DNA of 6,752 bases from Methylophilaceae bacterium UBA5127 (GTDB taxonomy: Bacteria > Pseudomonadota > Gammaproteobacteria > Burkholderiales > Methylophilaceae), in the NCBI GenBank assembly GCA_002414145.1, contig DHYP01000027.1:36780-43531 (forward strand). The letters run 5' to 3'. The notes under the pieces were generated by a model, which saw nothing but the letters and a program-made list of their open reading frames with translations, ran no database searches and was not told the DNA's origin. Within the stretch, counting starts at the first letter, position 1. Each line of letters starts with the position of its first letter. Shown here in pieces: positions 6,200-6,752 of the stretch. The position numbers and the translations under genes are program-made.

Positions 6200-6673
6200 C
6201 TACTTTTTTGATTCAGTACTCTTAAGACTATCCAGCAGCAACAAACCTACGCCCACGCAGATAGCACTATCCGCGACATTGAATGCAGGCCAATCCCAAT
6301 GCTGATAATAAAAATAAAGAAAATCCACCACATAACCTAATGTAATGCGATCATAAAGATTACCTAATGCCCCACCTAACACTAAGGCAAGCCCACAACA
6401 AAAAAGTTTTTTCTGTGGAGATTTATTAATAAGATAAATCATTACTAGGGAAGCAATCACAGAAATGCCAGTAAAAAACCATTTCTGCCAACCACCAGCC
6501 CCTGCTAAAAAGCTAAAAGCCGCACCTTCATTATGGTAGCGCACTAAATCAAAAAAACTGGTGACCGCAAGGTGCTCACCATAAACAAACATATTTTGAA
6601 TCAAATGCTTAGTATACAAATCCAGCGCTATCACAACTGCGCTAATGCTAAACCAACGATACACGGCAGTCAT
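6200..6673 (-). CDS. lspA: Lipoprotein signal peptidase (signal peptidase II)
   Basis: Inner-membrane aspartic protease that removes the signal peptide of prolipoproteins after Lgt has added diacylglycerol, the step before Lnt. The 157 residues are of typical length, with four hydrophobic segments (about 8-26, 63-82, 90-105 and 133-149). Conserved motifs are all present: DLYTK (18-22), HNEGAAFSF (47-55), GALGNLYDR (101-109), VVDF with catalytic D117, and FNVAD with catalytic D135. GGAG (minus strand, 6684-6681) seven bases before the ATG supports the start at 6673. It is often preceded by ileS in proteobacteria; here a REP-like palindrome abuts the Shine-Dalgarno site and the upstream gene is outside the window. 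The next gene on the strand is the sulfite-oxidase-like protein rather than fkpB or ispH. Confidence 0.98.
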   Translation of the reverse strand: MTAVYRWFSISAVVIALDLYTKHLIQNMFVYGEHLAVTSFFDLVRYHNEGAAFSFLAGAGGWQKWFFTGISVIASLVMIYLINKSPQKKLFCCGLALVLGGALGNLYDRITLGYVVDFLYFYYQHWDWPAFNVADSAICVGVGLLLLDSLKSTESKK

Positions 6674-6684
6674 CTTTAAACTCC

Positions 6685-6710
6685 GTCATTCCCGCGCAAG
6701 CGGGAATCCA
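6685..6710. repeat. REP-like palindromic element, complete copy
   Basis: A 26-base element contains a perfect 8-bp stem ATTCCCGC (6688-6695) and GCGGGAAT (6700-6707) around a GCAA loop, with GTC on the left and CCA on the right. It is strikingly GC-rich compared with the surrounding DNA. Short palindromes of this ATTCCCGC...GCGGGAAT type are, from general knowledge, repeated many times in several beta- and gammaproteobacterial genomes. The element ends directly at the GGAG of lspA, so it is part of the lspA leader if transcription enters from upstream. Confidence 0.75.
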
Positions 6711-6739
6711 TTTTTTTGTAGAAAAACCTAAAGTCAAAG

Positions 6740-6752
6740 TGGATTCCCGCTT
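6740..6752. repeat. REP-like palindromic element, second inverted copy cut by the window edge
   Basis: TGGATTCCCGCTT is identical, base for base over 13 positions, to the reverse complement of the end of the copy at 6685-6710. The two copies are therefore inverted and separated by 29 bases (6711-6739), an arrangement like that of paired REP units. Its other half lies beyond the window. Confidence 0.7.

Noticed and set aside
5976..6305. Open frame of 109 codons on the plus strand opposite the sulfite-oxidase-like gene and lspA
   Set aside because: It spans two strongly supported minus-strand genes and their gap, and its sequence resembles no protein; it is a shadow frame.
1..6752. CRISPR array, tRNA or rRNA genes, insertion sequence or phage genes
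   Set aside because: No regularly spaced repeats, cloverleaf-like segments, rRNA stretches or transposase/integrase frames are seen, and nearly all bases are covered by recognised genes.

Overview
The window comes from a bacterial chromosome of moderate, AT-leaning composition. It is densely packed with ordinary proteobacterial housekeeping and envelope genes. The closeness of Lnt, CorC, YbeY, LspA and MscL to proteobacterial forms, the heavy-metal RND pump and a REP-like palindrome point to a Gram-negative proteobacterium. A betaproteobacterium such as a Methylotenera-like methylotroph would fit, but that placement is inferred from general gene content and is of low confidence.

Layout. Positions 1-1182 (+) hold the last third or so of a CzcA/CusA-type RND efflux transporter whose start lies to the left of the window. 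It converges, with a 6-base gap, on lnt (minus strand, stop at 1189), which encodes apolipoprotein N-acyltransferase. A 13-bp hairpin sits in the last codons of lnt. Around 2680-2781 is a divergent control region: a near-consensus sigma70 promoter drives mscL (+, 2782-3204), and lnt leaves in the other direction. A hairpin with A and T tracts at 3221-3249 can terminate transcription from both sides.

From 3284 to 6673 every gene is on the minus strand, read right to left: lspA (signal peptidase II), a cytoplasmic sulfite-oxidase-like molybdopterin protein, a small DUF1905 protein, ybeY (16S rRNA maturation endonuclease), corC (CBS-domain protein) and a small exported protein of unknown function. 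ybeY and corC overlap by one base (TAATG) and are clearly one unit. The right edge carries one complete REP-like palindrome and the beginning of an inverted second copy, immediately upstream of lspA.

How the genes relate. LspA and Lnt catalyse the second and third steps of lipoprotein maturation; Lgt is not here. The common proteobacterial order ybeY-corC-lnt is preserved in direction, but the small secreted-protein gene and the oppositely oriented mscL lie between corC and lnt. No transposase, phage gene, CRISPR array, tRNA or rRNA is visible, and there is no gene-free stretch over 300 bases. I found no convincing new multi-gene system. The items most worth a second look are small-scale: an iterated AATAAGTT palindrome upstream of the unknown exported gene, the REP-like pair beside lspA, the hairpin inside the 3' end of lnt, and the overlapping promoter region between lnt and mscL.
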